From Timema cristinae (lineage: Eukaryota; Arthropoda; Insecta; Phasmatodea; Timematidae), in NCBI GenBank assembly GCA_039000515.1, contig JBCFYV010000935.1:57670346-57734345 (forward strand): a stretch of 64,000 nucleotides of DNA. The letters run 5' to 3'. How positions within the stretch are numbered: the stretch's first letter is position 1; each line of letters opens with the position of its first letter. Made by a program: the position numbers and the translations under genes. Below the pieces are notes generated by a model. The model did not search any database, was not told where the DNA came from, and worked only from the letters and a program-made list of their open reading frames with translations. This document shows, piece by piece, positions 13,501 through 28,500 of this stretch.

Positions 13501-16500
13501 ACTTACGAGCGTATATATACTTTTTTATTTTACATTACCTTAGATCTATTATGGCCACTCACATATATTATTATTAAATACCGGCCTGAACTCCATCATT
13601 ATATTATTACACTTTATTGGTGACCTAGTGGTCTAGGGGTAAGGTGTCGGACTTCTGTGCTGGGGTCCGGGGTTCAACCCTCGGTCCCGGCACAGATTTA
13701 TCTGATTACCAAACCCTTCCTTCACCTCTGACAAGACGTGTATTAATCACAACTTGTGAATGTGTGGAATGCCAGGCCTCCACCGTGGTTCGGATTCCAC
13801 GTTAAACTGTAGGTCCTCCATTTCCTCTCACAATCACCCTACCACTACACATTAGCGTAAGTGCGTATAACCCGAACGGGTAGTAAGACGCGGTGGTAAT
13901 AATATTAACACAATATTATATACATGACGTCACGTACACCCTTAGGATACATTTTTGTACCCCAAGTGGAATACCACTGATCTAGTAGATAAACTATATA
14001 TTTTGGATTATTGTCCGGATGGATGTTTTCAAACCATTGTGTTGTGTAGTGAAACAAATCTACGAGAAAAACACACACTTTTAATTTAACAAGTTATTTA
14101 AAATAATTTCCCAGCTGTTTTTTTTACGCTTGTATCTCGGTTTATAGAAGCATGAGAACTAATTAGGTCGTTAGTTTTGAACCATAATAAGGTCTACCAA
14201 GTTGATTTTGTTGCGAATAAAAAAAAAAAGGAAAGCTGCAGTTTTTCCAAGTTGGCACCGATGATGCTGAAATCTTATGAATTGCTTGGACTCATCACAT
14301 GATTTACGTTTCTTCTCTTGTTTTTTTTTTTTCTGCGAACGTGTGAAAGCACAGTAAAGTTTGATTTACACGCTCTCCGAAAAATAAAAAGCATACTCTG
14401 CGCAGTAATTCACACACTTTAAGTTGGCCCATAATGCATTGCATCACTTTAAAGCAGCTGATTATCAACATATTTTATTTTCGAGTGGATAAACATATAT
14501 TTTAGATCATTCCTCGATGGTTGTTTTCAAATTATAACGCTGTGTCGTGCACAATCCAATACATCAATAAACACGCTTTACATTAACGAGTTATTTCAAA
14601 TCTCCTCACAACGGAAAACGAAGCTGTCTGCTACTTCTGGCTGTAGAAGCATGCGCACTGATTTGAGATGGTTGGTTCTGAGATTTCATCGGCTCTCCTG
14701 TGCCTAACATCTCGAGCAGAGCAGACAAAGTAGAGAATAGTTGGACTTGAGCAGAACAGCTCGCGGAAATCTTGTGATCGGTTTAGAGCGCGTCACGTGA
14801 CCACATTTCTGTCCTGCTCACGTGTGAAAGCACAGTAAGACGAGAGTGCTTGCGACTTGCTCTACCCCCCCCCCCCCCCAATCCCTCACCCTAAGGCAGG
14901 GGCGAGGCTACTCACGGTCGGTGTCTTCCTGTTGTCCTCGTGATGGGTGTTCTTGCCCAGGGTGCCGCATCTGTTCAGCTGGATGTAGAACTCGTAGTAA
15001 TCTCGTCCCGTCCCGTTGATGTACACGCAGTCCGGGTCGTACGCGTAGCCTGCGTGACACACGAGCGTAGAGATTAATTACCAAGGCGTAACTATCAGGG
15101 TGAAACGCGCAAAGCTTAACTTAAAAAGCATACAAAGTTGGTGGGAGATTTATAGTGGGATCAAACTTACCCATTTGGGTGTGCGAATGGTCTAAGGCTC
15201 AGTGGTTCTCAAACTGTGGTAAGAATACCTACAGGGGCACGCGAGCAGTTCTCGGGGAGTAAATTGGCAACTGACAATATAACAAAATGTGAGGGGGGAA
15301 TTTTTGAGGTGACTGGGAGAAATTTTCTCCTTTGATTACCTGACATCTGACATTTGACCTGTGATGTGGGGGAAATTTTCGTGGGGGTACATTAAACTTG
15401 AATCGTGACCAAGGGGGTACAATCTAAACTAAGTTTTAGAACTACTGGTCTAAGGCGTCACTCTCACAATAGACTGTACTACCGATGACGAGGAAATTGG
15501 AGTTGGTTGGGTGTACTGAGCCTGGTTTTTCCAAAAATGTTTTTTCACTTTTCCCCCACGTGAATGTGGGTGCATTTCCTCTAAATCCAACCTAACTTAT
15601 TTTTTAAGATATTAGCTTAGTACTACATATGCGTAAAACCCGAACGGATAGTAAGACGCGGGCCAGAAATATATATTTATATGGCTAGGGAAAGGTTGCC
15701 TGCATGTCATGTGTGTGTGGCGGATAGTATGGTAAACAGGCGAACAGGAAGGAATGGAAATAAGTATATTGAACTTAATAAGTGATTGTCAAAATAAAAA
15801 CAGTTGGGAGACTGTGTGTATTAGCAGCACAATTTTCATTGGAAGAATTGAGCGTTATAAAATATGTATCTACTTTCACGTATTCATACGTCAATTTATG
15901 TGATTTGCAGTTGTCACTTCCGATAGATATTGTTAATACCTCAAAAATAATATCTAATAAAATGTTATCAATGTTGAAGTAAAAATAAGTTTGTACTTTC
16001 TAAATGTTTATTCTACCCAAAAACCTACTGTAGCTAAATCGACTAGGTTGTTAGCAACGTAGAGTCTGATTTTCATAGGAAGTCAGTTATTTGAAAACTG
16101 GAAACACATGTTGCCACAATGGCGGGAAAAAATATAACAATTATATTTAAAATCTTCCTTACTTAATCTATGGAATTATGACCTCAAAATTTTATCCACC
16201 CAGTTACAAAAGTACGCCACTTATTCCTATCTTGAGCTAGCTCTATCCAGTCCCCTTATTATAACGTAAATCTTCCAGGTCCATTCTAATGTTATCCTCT
16301 CATCTACGTCTAGGTCTTCCCATTGGTCTCTTCCCATTGTGTTTGCCAGTAAACACCCTGAACAAGGTTCTAGATTCTTCCAATCCACTTCATGTCCTGC
16401 GTACCGTAATCTACGAGACTTTACTATCCTAACAAACATTTGTTACGAGTACAGAATATGCAGCTCATCATTATGTAACCTCATCCCCTCCCTAGTAACT

Positions 16501-19500
16501 TAATATATTTTTGGACCAAATATCTTCCTAAGTACCTTGTTTTCGAACATCCTAAATTTGTTTCCGTCATGTAAGGTAAGAGACCAAGTTTCACACCCAT
16601 ATAGAACAACCGGTAAAACTATTATTTTGTATATTATGAGTTTTTACATTCATTGACAACAGGCGAGATGTCAACAACTTACTGACCGGGTAATAGCATG
16701 CATTTCCCGACTGTATTATTTTCCTGATTTCAATTCTAACATAGTTATCGCTAGTTAAAATCATTCCTAAATATTTAAACTCATTCCCATTATAAAATTA
16801 TATGTTGTTCGCAGCAATTTATAAATTTTCGCACTCAATCTGTGTTCTTTGTGTTATCAGCATGTGTTATCAGCATGTGTTATCAGCATGTGTTATCAGC
16901 GTGTGTTATCAGCGTTCACCTCTAAACTTATTTCCTTACTAGTGTCTAGTAAAACGTCTGCATTTCTTTCAACAGCTTCCTTACTGTTTTACCCAACAAA
17001 GCTAGATCATATATGTATCCTAATAGCTGCATTGCACCGTTTGGTGTATATTCTTCCCTACTCTATTAAATTACCCTAATTACCATAATCACTAAGGTTA
17101 AATTAAAAAGTGATGGGTGAACGTGCATCTCCTTATTTCAACCCATTATGTATTTCGAAAATATAGGTAAGATAAGTGACATCCAACCTGTGCCGTACCA
17201 CGCCTATCAGTCAAACATATCTCAATTAGATTGACAAGTTTTTTTTGGTTATCCCAAACTTAACTAAAATACATTATACAATACGTTTCTTTTAAATTAA
17301 TCGTAAAGCTTTTTAAAATCTATGTATAAATGATCAACCGTCATGTTGTATTCCAAATTATTATTTTAAATAATATTTGCCGAATATTAAAAATCTGATC
17401 CGTTGTTGATTTTATTCGATACTCTAAATCCACACACTGATGATCTTCTCTGCATATGACATCAATTTTACTGAAACTATATTAAATAAAATTTTATACC
17501 GTGTCGGTAATATTGAGATACTTTAATTAGTTATTCCAGTTATAGCAAAATTATACAGTTATCCACAAAGAAGTATTATTGGAAACGTTTATCAACACTT
17601 TGATTAATAAATCAAATAAAACATTTATACAATGCCAGATTTTAGTGACGTTCAATTAATGTTCTATCAAAACCTAGCCATGATGTTCTGTCGTCCTGGT
17701 CTCAGCCTTTTTATCACGGTGACCAGGTTGCAAGTGAAGTTTTGCCCTCTGAAGGGCGGCCCCTCACCCCTTCCACCCCCCCTCCAACCCCCAGCAAGAA
17801 TGAATGACGTCACATTACCTGCAGAGTAGAGCAGTCCTCCGAACGAACCGTTGAAACCGATACGAATCTTCATGTAGTCGTCCTGACATTCCGCCTCTAT
17901 GTCTGCAAACAGACAAAAAAAATCACACGACATCACAAAATATCCAAAAACAAATAGATTGGGTGGTCTAAGGGTAAGGTGTCAGATTTCTGTGCTAGGG
18001 GTCCTGGGTTCAATCCTCGGTCCCGACACAGATTTATCTGATTACCAAACCCTTACTTCACCTCTGACAAGACATCTTGTGAATGTGAGGAATGCCAGGC
18101 CTCCACCGTGGTTCGGATTCCACGTTAAACTGTAGGTCCTCCGTTTCATCTCACAATCACCCTACCATTACACATTAGCGTAAGTGCGTATGACCCGAAC
18201 GGGTAATAAGACGCGGTGCTAATAAGAAGAAGAAGAACAACAAATAGATGTATTTTAGATGGAGGTCCGAGGGGTAATATCTAGTCGTCGACGGCAGAAT
18301 AAGCTCAGTGCCAGCGCGCTGGACCGGCGTCAGCTCTGGATTGAGATCGTGTTGAGAATCAGCTATAACCACGACCACGTGCAATAAGAATGTTTTCTAA
18401 ATTTGAATTATTATTGCGATGATTATTTTACTCGCTACAGTCGTTTGTTAGTCAGTTCATAATGTACATTTCTATTAAAGTGCTTACCAGAGGTCAGAAG
18501 ACCTATATATATCCATACTTCAGCTACTCTGTTTTAACATTCTAAATTTTGACAAATTTTACCATCAACAATAAAATAATTTTGAAAATATATTGCATAC
18601 ATTTGGTCGATATTGAGCGCTAAGAGAATATTACTGTTCCAAGCCTAACTTTCTACCTTTATTCAACTATAAATGTTGATTATTTGAAATGTACAGCAAT
18701 TTATTTATTTTCCTAGCGTCTTATTGACCGTTCAAATACGCGCACTACTATGGTCAGGATGAGAAAAGTATAATTTTAAAGGAAATATAACCTCATTTGC
18801 GCGGAGGAAGAGTGAGAAACCATTTAAAAGAGAGAAAAACATCATTACGCCAAACCGGGATTCAGACCCCAATGTCCCCGTCCCCAGTAATACAGTTAAT
18901 CACGAGAGTGACGTATTAGACGATGCGACTGTCGATGTCGGTTAGCTTATCGCATTTAAGGTAGGGTAGAAGGGAACTCGAGAAAGGGCCAGTGTTTTTT
19001 TGCAGTTTTTTTATATCAACATAAAATATTTCTCCATTAGAAACAAAGAATTTAATTTTCTTCACGTGGTGATATCAACAGTTGTTGAATATCTGTCATG
19101 ATCATAGCGGTATTAGATGAGAAACTGTTTAAATGAACAGAAGAAGTTGTCATTACATTCCAGGACACCTTTGACAGATATTCAACAACTTTTTATATCA
19201 CCAAATGAAGAAAATTAAACTCTTTGTTTCTAATGAAGACATATTTGATTTTTATGTAAAAAAAATTATGTTTTTCTCTAAAAACTGCAAAAACTTTGCC
19301 CTTAACTCACATTTCCTACACTCCCACTTAGCGCATACAGCTCAATATGTTGGGCGGGGGGGGGGGGGGGGGAGACTCAAATAAATGTTTCTCGTGCCTA
19401 AGACTCAAGCTTTCTCATACTTTATATCCTCCCGAGTGAAGAAGACATTGCTTGAGTAAGCAGGGTTTGAGGTAACTTCCCGTGCGGCCAGTATCCAGGT

Positions 19501-22500
19501 CAAGCAGTTGTTATCTCGCCGATAATTACCGGCCATATCACCTCGCATAACATTAACCGAACACTTTCCCTCTCTAGCGCGTGTTACTTCAGTCGTTCCA
19601 GGTAACACTCGCACGCGGTACAGAGTTGGCTCAGCGTGGAGAGCAGCTATATCGCTTGATACACAGGAATTTAACGAGAAGTGTTTTTACGAAACTCTAC
19701 TTAGCGCATTGAAGTTAATATTATTATTATCACCGCGTCTTAATACCCGTTCGGGTTATATGCATTTACGCTAAAGTGTAATGGTAGAGTGGTTGTGAGA
19801 TGAAATGAAGGACCTACAGTTTAATGTGGGATCCGAACCACGGTGGAGGCCTGGCATTCCCCACATTCACAAGTTGTGATTAATAAACGTCTTGTCAGAG
19901 GTTAAGGAAGGGTTTGGTAATCAGATAAATCTGTGCAGGGACCGAGGATTGAACCCCGGATCCCCAGCACAGAAGTCTGACAACTTACCCTTAGATCACC
20001 AGGTCACCTTGAAGTTAATATACAGGGTGTATTTTAATTGGTGTTAAATATTCTAGGCGCGTATTCCCATCCATGAAACCGTAAGAAAAACTAATATAAA
20101 CATGGGTGCGGAAACGCATAATTTCAAAGTTAGAAGGGATTCTTTGTTTGTTAAATTTATAAGCAATACAAAAGAAGAAATAATGCAACTAAACAAGACA
20201 AAATTTTATCAGAAACAAAATAAAAACACGAGACAGAACATTTTGTTACCAAAAGTGTCCGAGAGAAAAAAAAAAGGTTCCTTGCTTGGATTTATTCCCT
20301 GAGACTGCGTTCCACGTTTTGTCGTACTTTGTTGAATGGGGTGTTAAATATTTGCTCACATACCACTAAAATACCCTCCCTTAAGATCTCAACTTCAAGC
20401 ACAGGAGTTGCTTAAACAAATAACTTTAAATACCCATCGAGAAAAAATAAATATTTCTATCGAATCTGGTGGCTAAACAGTTCATTCGATGGATCCAACA
20501 CGACCAATTCATATTCGATGAAAGCCTTTAATAACTCTAAAACTGAACGTTTCTAGACCCATGTTTAAGTGATCATGTTTGGTTCATGGGAATAAGCCCT
20601 TAGAATATTTGACGCCAATTAAGACTCATTGTATAATATTTTTAAATGTATTATGGACACGTGAAATAAACCCGTAACTTTCCCCGTCATCAGAAAATTA
20701 GACTATAAGAGTCTCACACCTTTACCCACATGTCCAGTGATGTGTGTGTGTTTGGGACTCAGACCAACAAAACTTCAGAATGTGGTAAAGAGTGCCTCAG
20801 TGGGCTTATTAAAAAGCTTTAGTACAAACTATCCGGGAGCACGGCCGAGGCCAAGTAAATAACAAGTCGATTATTCGCTTCCGGGAAAGTGCAAAATCTC
20901 CATACAATCACGTGATGAGCGCAACAGTACCTTCAACTGTTTACAACCAAGCGAGGTTTTCACTGTCCCAGACAAGTCTTCGTGTCAATTAGACTCTTCC
21001 TCAGACATAGTCAAGATATCTGAGGACTTAGTTCGACCCTTGGTAGGGTCATAATATCAAGTTTTAGCACGAGGGTAGGATAGGATAGGGTAGGTGTTAC
21101 CCGTGCAGATGGGCGCACCGTCTAAATGTCAAGCTCATATAGTTTAGTTTATGGGGAGGTCAGGGATCGGGTCCCTGTCAAGTGTACTGAGTGTGGTTTT
21201 TCATGAATGGATTCCCACTCTCCCTCACGAAAACACGGGAATATTTCCTCTTAAATTATACTTTCCTAATCTATAAAGATCTTCAACCTCTTTATATCCA
21301 AGGAGCAAAGTTTGTGTCTCTTGTCGGCTCGTGGGCCGCAATACTGTCCCGACAGTATTAGATTTGAATAAATATTAAAATATATTCGTATTAGCTCATT
21401 CTTATGCTGCACCCTCCCATGAATCATCACACTAATAGTTGGGAAAGTGCACCCTCCCATGAATCATCACACTAATAGTTGGGAAAGTGCACCCTCCCAT
21501 GAATCATCACACTAATAGGTGAGAAAAGTACACCCACACGACCTTGTCTGTTTCACTTTCCTCACGACCTTACCATTTTCTCCGGCGTATATCGGTTCAT
21601 CGCATCCTTTTATTTTTGAAATAACGTAAAATTTGTACTTATTTTATTAGTTGATTAAATAAAATATAGATATTTACTTGTCATTTTTTCTCTTGAAATG
21701 ATTTTATATTGCTGTCAGTGGATAGAAAAAATGTTGTCGTGGGCCGCAAGTGGCCCACGGGACATGGGTTGAAGGCCCCTATCTCAGGGTGTATCTCAGA
21801 GAGGTACTAATGGCCTAAACCAAGAAGGTTATTTGAATGACAACAGTTCTTCCCCTAATGGTGATGTAAAACAGCAAGAAAACTGTTGTTATTAGAATTG
21901 CCGTCGTAGTGTCGGCCCAAGGACGTGGTGAAAACAAGCAGGGTGGTGAACAAGTGACTCTGAACTCACAATCAGTCCAGTCAGTCGGAGATCAATGGAA
22001 ACTAACTATATCTAGCACATTGTCTCAATGAGTAGAGCGTTCCCAACTCACGTTGCACTCTGGTGGAGTTGTGGCGGTGCCTCTTGTAGTCTCTGTCCCA
22101 GGACTCCAAGGGGGCACGTGCCAGTCCGGGTGTTCTGGGCGTCTCAAGGGGCGGGAGCGGGTGATGGGTTGGTACCCAGACCCGTCAGCTACAAACACCA
22201 CCTGCACGAGACAAACACAGCTTTACACCTGGTTGCAGGAATCAGGTGATGTGTTGGTACCCCTACCAGTCTGATACAAACACCCACACAACATATTAAA
22301 ACACTTTTTTAATCAATAAATATTGCAAAATATTTGACCCACTGCAATATTAAAAATATATTCCAATCAAATTCACCAGGGCACACATTTAAAAAAATAA
22401 TTATATACTCGTAGTTCTGTAAATCAGTATTTTGTAACCTTTTTTCTACAAATACTGGACATTAACTCGAATTCAGTGCAGCCATTTTCAAGCATTTAAA

Positions 22501-25500
22501 CTACTTATGTACCGTTAGTTAAATTAAACTAGACCTTCCCATAATTTGTTACGTCTTTACTTTCATATTCCCAGCGGACTCAGGAGTGAGACGAATTGGA
22601 ACGCATGCCTGCAGCGCATGTCTAGGAAGAGGGTTGCATAAATGTCACGGCGCCAAACACACAGCCTTCACAGATAACTTTACAAGGAAGATAGCGACTG
22701 GGTATGAATTATTTTATGGGAAAGGGGAAGGGTAGAAGGTGTTAAGAAGGGCTGAGTATAAAAAGTCTGAAAAACTTAATCCTAATACATCTACGCCTTT
22801 TTGTACGTGGCTGTGTGTACAAGTGTACAAGTACAGTCAATGATTGGATCAAAATTAGCTTCACACTACACGTATTAGGTTTTATTTATTTGATAAGCCT
22901 ATAGATAAAGGTTTTTAGGCCAAAATGGTGACAGTTTTTCTAAAACAATATGCACCACATACTATTTTCATGAACTTTAACACAATAGTCACGTATCTTT
23001 TTGAGTGGACTCATGAAAAAGTTTTTCATAATTTAATTTAAAATAAATGTTACTTATTTTGGTGTCAACAAAATAATGCCATGCATATATTTGTGAATGT
23101 TTTATCGTCGTAGATTATTTACTACACTTATTTGATAAGAGATAATCCCCACACTCTTGTTTATATTCAAAATATAGTCAAATATAGCCTTGAGCAATAA
23201 AAATCCGTAGCACAACTTCCTTAGGAGGGGAGGTAAAGCCATCGGTCCCAAGTCGATTATGGCCCGTACAAATATTCTGAAAGGCATGTACAAATACATT
23301 ATCGGTAAAATTAGTAGGGCCTTTCTAGCTCGCTGATATAAATTTAGTGTTGAAGCTGATGGGTAGCCATCACACTTTCTGAACTGCCCTAATGCATGGG
23401 ATATTTACCAGATGGTGCAGTAGGCACTGATCAGCCATAGAGCTGAATGCATGCCCAGTACCGGATGGATATAAATCACATCACACCAACCTTCAAGTTT
23501 TTTACTCAAGAATAACTCACTATACAGATCGTAACTGGCAACAAATTGAGTTCAATCTCCGTATTCGCTTCTTTTATTATCATTATAGAACCTAATTGCA
23601 ATTACTCTTAATTTAATAGTTCAAAGAAGGATTTTTTTAATGTATTTTGAAAACATAAAATAAGCAACAAAAGACAGGTGTACTTTTGGTTTGCATTAGT
23701 TTTTTTCATTTTTTTTTTTTCAATATCTTTATTCTTTTACGCTGAAACAAGTAAACATACCTAAGAAGGGTACATTAATTATCCCTCACTTTCCATTATT
23801 TACAGTCTGATTTGAATAGAAAATCTATTATTTGAAAGCTTGAAACTCATGTTAGCAAAGTGGCGTGAGTAAAAATATCACAATTATATTTATATTCTTA
23901 GTCCGTTTGGTTGATAATGCAAAGAAAAATGTTTAATGAAGTATTATTCGAATATTTTGATAGCATTTTAGATGAACTTTTTATTCAATAGATCAAATAA
24001 AACATATTTCTACAGTGTCAAATTTTAGCTATCGGTATTTGTTAATTAGCATCAAGTACTGCTAACCTTTTGTGCTAATGTGCTAGTGATGAGAAAGTTT
24101 GAATATTATAGAAAATGCACTCAAATTATGTGTCCAGTGGAAACATAGAGTTTAATTTTCTTCACCTGGTGATATCAAAGTTGTTGAATATTTGTCAAGA
24201 TAATAGCGGAAATATACGATAAACTTTTTTTTTAAATAAAGAGAAAAAGATGTCATTAAATTCTAGAATACCTTTGACAGATATTCATCAACTGTTGAGG
24301 TAGCCATGTGAATAAAATTAAACTTGATGTTTCTAATGGAGTCATATTTTATTTGTTTTGGGTTAAAAAAAATTGCTTCATATAAAGAAAAAAACACTTT
24401 TTTTCCTCGCGTTCCCTCATGCTCAACTTAAGACCATACGACCACCGAAGCGGTTGGCTTCCTATAAAAAAATCAGTGTTTATATGGTCGAGGTGCATCG
24501 CAACCTTGTCGCCGGCTCTAAGGAAACAGTAGTGTTAAACTTAATTGCAATATGTGTCATATGAGCGGCTTCAATTCAACGCTTGTCGCGGATTGTTTCT
24601 GTGTTCTTTGATACGAGTCCCCCCCGTTACTTAACATGATGAACAGCTTTAAAAAGCGATCTGAGTGCTGGTAGCGTGACTGAAGAGCTCGACAGTCTTC
24701 GGTTCAACTCATTACACGTGGAGAAGGAGTCAGGTCCGGGTTTCGAGTCGACTATCAATAAACTACCCTTAAGAGTTGTGGATCAAAGGAACGGGTGTTG
24801 ACGGCTGTGTATTTTGCAGTTTTTATGGCAAAACCTTATATATCCATAATATATATCATAATTTTCCAGGTGACCTGGCGGTCTAGGGGTAAGGTGTCGG
24901 AGTTCTGTGCTGGTGTCCGGGGTTCAATCCTCGGTCCCGGCACAGATTTATCTGATTACCAAACTCTTCCTTCATCTCTGACAAGACATCTTGTGAATGT
25001 GGGGAATTCCAGGCCTCCACCGTGGTTCGGATCCCACGTTAAACTGTAGGTCCTCCATTTCATCTCACAATCACCCTACCATTACACATTAGCGTAAGTG
25101 CGTATAACCCGAACGTGTAGTAAGACGCGGTGATGATAATAATAACAATAATAATAATAACAACACTGAGATGAGTTGAAGATCTTTAGAAATTTCAGAT
25201 TGTTTATGAAGTGGTTTAATTTTTTTTTTACCGCAAAATTTAGGTCTTAAACAAGTTTAAAGTATTTAAAAAAAAAGTGTGATAAGTTACATAAGGGAAA
25301 AGTACCCACGTCACCAACCGGGAATCGAAGTCAGTGCCCTCAGGCTCATAGCCAGGTCCACTGACCACTGCACACATATTGTAATCGTGAAAAAGTCAAT
25401 CTCGTGATTATGATGAATCGTTATGTTTTATTTGCCCCCGAAACTAAAAAAGTTTATTTTAAAAATCTGTTTGTTCCCCATGTGTGTCTGTTTGCCCGTG

Positions 25501-28500
25501 GGCACGGATCTAAAACGGTCTGATATGTTTTGCCCAAACTTGATATTTAGATGTTATATGACTATACCTCGAGACATTATTTTCATTTTGACGCTAGTCT
25601 TTAATTTAAGAGTGGTTTCCTGATGAGTGATTTTTGAAAATTCGAAATATTTCGATAATTACTCAAGGGGTTTTGTTTAAAATGTATATCCATGGAGTTT
25701 TTGACATTACAAATAAAAATATATATATATATATACTTGCTTTTTTTTGGGGGGGGGGGATTATTTAAAGATGGTTTACTGGTGAGAGATTTTTTTAAAT
25801 TGAAATATTTAAAAAACGGCTCTTACGAGTTAGTTAGAGTTACCTAGAAGTGTAGTCGTGAGTTTAATTTTAGCTCAATAATGAAAGGTAGTTTACTTAT
25901 TCTAAATTGTTATAAGATGGCTCTAACGGTTTTGATACTAAATTACTATCTGGAAAGAGTTGTACGTGATAAATAACACTATATGTTTGTTTTTTTAGAG
26001 GGAAGTTCATTTAAGGGTAGTTCACTGATAGCCAACTTTTGATATAAGACTATATGAGTAAAATATATTATATATGATGCTGTCATACCATTTACTATAA
26101 ATTATTTTTATTTATAAATCCGATACTTTAGCTCATTCAGTAGCGTCTCTGTCTAATGAGCTAGGGATCCCGGACTCAATTCCTGGCATGATTTAAAAAA
26201 AATTAAAATTTATTAAATGTGCGTTTTCCTATTTTATAGTGATAAATTAACGGCCGGAGGACTGGGTGCTGTGTCTTTTTTGGATTTAAGCTACGTAGTT
26301 TATTAGTCATATGCTGAGATAATCAGTCGGTTCAGAAATTACATGTTAAATACCGCGAACAAATTAAATTAAAATGTTATCTTAAAACTGTATTTGTACA
26401 ATAAAATATAATTATTTGCAACGTTGGCAATCGTAGAATGGATGTGTACCAACTTAAAATCTCTCCGAAATAAACGCAAGTGTTTGGTTGCGGAATGCAT
26501 TCTTCAGTAACATCCTTTTTTTTTAAATATAATTTGATAAGCGTGGTGAAATGTGGTGCTTGCTGAAACAGACGTAAATCAGTCCCTCTGGTCATTGTCT
26601 GATATGTTTCCTGCCAGGAAGGTCCATTTCAGGTCTACTCTTTATCATCGGGATGATCTCAGACAGTGTTTAGACATTTTGGATGTATATACAAGTTCAT
26701 TAAATCCGTTAGCGTTTCCTAAACTGTGAAACTTGATCCCTTAGAGGTACGCGAAGAATCGATACAATTAATTTAATTTTCTACAAAGAATATTCCTCAA
26801 CCTTTTTTTTAAAATATTTTGTCTTGGGCATTGTGGTATTTTAACAGGAGTTTTTTAATTAATAGAAATATTTCTGACCAAGCTACGCAATGCCCAAGAC
26901 AGATATTCAAGAACTGTTGAATTAATTTACTATATGTATAAAATTAAAATTATATTATCTACTGAAGCAATATTTGACTTATTTTGTGTTTACCTCGGTG
27001 GTCTTGGGGTAAAATGTTCGCGCTCAGGACCCGATTTTCATTGGTTCACACCCAGCTGAGGTTGGTATATTTATTGAGCAATAAAAATCCGTAGCACAAC
27101 TTTCTTTGGATGGAAAGTAAAGCCGTCGGTCCCATGTCGATCGTGGCATGGGAAAGATCCTTAGAAGGCGTATGAAGATACCTTTTCCGGCAAAATTGGA
27201 AGAATCTTTCGACCTCACTCATAATATAATAAATAATAAATAATAAATACCTCAAATAAATGAACAAACTTTTTTGGCTGACCTTACGGTTTTGGATAGC
27301 TAAACTGACAAAATTCTAATTTTATCATAACTTTTAAAATTTTGGAAGCAAGCCTGAGATAGTATGGGCATGTAATTAGATAGAGTAAGAGAGAACACCA
27401 AAGAGAATGATGAAGATGAAGTATGTGGGGAAAAGAATACAAGGGGGACCAAGAAAGAGATGGAAGAAAGAGATAACAGCAAGTGTGCAAGTGTGAGGAG
27501 AAGAATCGAAGGCGAAAGAATAGTGTAAGTATAGAGGAAGATAGAGGAATTTTAGTAAACTGACCTGGCTAAAGGATCAAAACAGTTGTTGTTGATGATG
27601 ATGATGATGATGATGATTAATTAACAACATAATCACATTTAATGGTTGTATGATATTTGGGGTCGCTTTGTCGGTGAATAATGTTAATATTTAGATGAAA
27701 GCTTCCAATAATATTAAGAGAAAATTAATGTGAGAAGGGATAATATTAATTATTTATTCATACGTTGACTAAGGGGGAGGAAATTGGGGTAAGCGGGAGT
27801 AGCCACATATTTTTAAGTTTTTTTTAGCTCTGCGTCTTACTACCTGTTCGGGCAATATGCTTATATACTAATTACACTAATGTGGTAGGGGAGGATGGAT
27901 CAAGTTAGGGGAAGTGTACCCGCATTTAAATAAATGGAAGGAGAGTGGAAAACCATTTAGGGAAGAAATAACTACCCTGCCGGATTTGAACACTGATCTC
28001 ACCTTCATCGGCAGTTTAAAGCAAGTTCCTTTTTAAAAAATATCTGTCCAATATTTTGACACATTATATTACTACTTTGCTTCGCGCAAGGACTTATACA
28101 GAATTGTGAACATTCTAAGCACGAAAAACCCTTGGAGTAGGCTTGTTTCAACTGTTGGACAACCATGTCACCACATTTTGTACTCCCCTTGAAGACTCGA
28201 TGAACACATAGGGACCATCTTGTTAGTACTGTTAAAACACACTCTCACACATGCACACTCATTAGCTCGGGCTCACGCAAAACTAAACACCACATCAAAA
28301 TAGCGGGCCTCGGAAATTATCAACAGCAAAACAAAAAAAAACTGAGTAGGTTGACACTTTGTGACAGAAGAGCAACCCATCCGGGGTATACACATTAGGG
28401 CAGTGTTTCTCAAACTGTGGTCCGCGGTGTTTCATCAAGTGGCCTGCAGGATATCTCAGAGAGTTGAGTAATAATAATGAATTAAATAATGCTGATAATG

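Noticed and set aside
22028..22274. Plus-strand open frames opposite exon 4
   Set aside because: The phases and splice sites all support the minus strand.
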